5,694 bases of DNA, from the NCBI GenBank assembly GCA_021203285.1, contig JAJQBM010000194.1, positions 1 to 5,694 on the forward strand. The letters are read 5' to 3'. Positions 5,172 through 5,694 of this stretch are shown here, one piece after another (position 1 is the first letter of the stretch; each line of letters opens with the position of its first letter). This DNA comes from Clostridiales bacterium. GTDB taxonomy: Bacteria; Bacillota; Clostridia; Lachnospirales; Lachnospiraceae. The position numbers and the translations under genes are program-made. The notes below the pieces were generated by a model. That model did not search any database. It worked only from the letters and a program-made list of their open reading frames with translations, and was not told where the DNA came from.

Positions 5172-5694
5172 ATGCGTGAAAATGCTATTGTCATCGGCGG
5201 ATTTGAACCGTCTTATATGAGGAAGCTGGCGCTGTATCTGACATCGCGTCTGGGCGCGCAGATTCAGGTGGGGCTGGCGGACGATCCGCAGGCTGTCCGG
5301 TCGGAGGAGGACCATGTTGTGTGGGTCGGGTCGGAAGCGTTTCTCGCGCGGCTTCGGGAGCGGGAGGAGGCGCCGCCGTGCATTCTTCTGTCGGAGAACC
5401 GGGAGGAGGAAGACGCCGTTTGGCGTTACCAATCCTGTGAAAAGCTGTATCAGGGAATCATGACGCGGTATCGGCAGATGAACCGTGTTATGCCGGTCGT
5501 GGCAGCCCGGACGAAACAGAAGTGGATTGTGGTCACGAGTGATCAGGGGATGCCCGCACTCCTTGTGTTTTCTCTGGCCTGTGCCCAGATTCTGGGCGAG
5601 AAGGAGGGGGTTTTGTTCCTGAATTTCTCAGAGTGCTGCGGGATGGAGCGGCTGTTTCTTCTGGAATCCGGGGCGGATCTGACCGATCTCTTCG
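5172..5694 (+). CDS. tadZ: TadZ/CpaE-like pilus assembly protein, N-terminal part (runs off right edge)
   Basis: This encodes 174 codons from the ATG at 5172; G-rich GGGGG (5160-5164) lies 7 nt upstream. Residues 1 to about 75 look like a receiver-type alpha/beta domain (N-A-I-V-I-G-G, then D-H-V-V-W-V-G), but the position after strand 3 has no acceptor Asp. The linker V-W-R-Y-Q-S-C-E-K-L resembles one I associate with Lachnospiraceae TadZ proteins. Residues about 117-174 begin a ParA/MinD-type domain: K-W-I-V-V-T-S-D-Q-G-M-P-A-L-L, then G-V-L-F-L-N-F-S-E and D-L-T-D-L-F. The Walker A position lacks the GK(T/S) residues. TadZ of E. rectale has the same order, an atypical receiver then an atypical ATPase, and helps place the Tad (Flp) pilus machine at the cell pole or membrane. 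TadA, TadB, TadC and pilin genes would be expected to the right. A diverged ParA-like protein outside a pilus locus is the main alternative. Confidence 0.65.
   Translation, partial: MRENAIVIGGFEPSYMRKLALYLTSRLGAQIQVGLADDPQAVRSEEDHVVWVGSEAFLARLREREEAPPCILLSENREEEDAVWRYQSCEKLYQGIMTRYRQMNRVMPVVAARTKQKWIVVTSDQGMPALLVFSLACAQILGEKEGVLFLNFSECCGMERLFLLESGADLTDLF

Overview
The window looks like chromosomal DNA of a moderately GC-rich Clostridia, most likely Lachnospiraceae. The clues are a sporulation-type BofA family gene beside a DUF2508 (YaaL-like) gene, a TadZ-like protein of the type known from Eubacterium rectale, and several conserved but unnamed proteins whose sequences I associate with Lachnospiraceae. 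No rRNA, tRNA, CRISPR array, insertion sequence, phage gene or plasmid gene is visible.

Layout from left to right. (1) The 5' end of a MATE multidrug exporter gene runs leftward off the window (start at 218). (2) A divergent promoter region (219-416) carries a good sigma-A promoter on each strand and a 20-bp dyad in the MATE leader. (3) A DUF4428-type zinc-ribbon protein (417-1133) is closed by a strong intrinsic terminator with a GCAA tetraloop. (4) A small uncharacterised protein (1226-1639) has a basic Cys/Arg/Tyr tail. (5) A large membrane-anchored extracytoplasmic protein (1742-4237) has a beta-propeller-like middle and a C-terminal domain that looks like a C39-type cysteine-peptidase fold lacking its catalytic Cys and His. 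It has its own promoter candidate. (6) A DUF2508 gene lies on the minus strand (4253-4471), convergent with the large gene and separated from it by only 15 bp. (7) A BofA family gene (4635-4907) is divergent from DUF2508 and has a possible sigma-E-like promoter. (8) A good sigma-A promoter (4945-4973) is followed by a roughly 190-nt leader with predicted hairpins. (9) The first 174 codons of a TadZ/CpaE-like protein (5172 to the end) have a receiver-like domain without an acceptor aspartate and a P-loop region without the lysine.

Working together: these do not form one operon. Strand changes, a terminator and several promoters split them into at least five transcription units. DUF2508 and BofA probably belong to the ancestral yaaL-bofA sporulation neighbourhood, here rearranged to a divergent pair. 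The last gene probably begins a Tad/Flp pilus locus continuing to the right. The two most unusual proteins are the large anchored pseudopeptidase-like protein and the degenerate TadZ-like protein. Both appear to keep a fold while losing catalytic residues. I see no clear evidence of a completely new multi-gene system.
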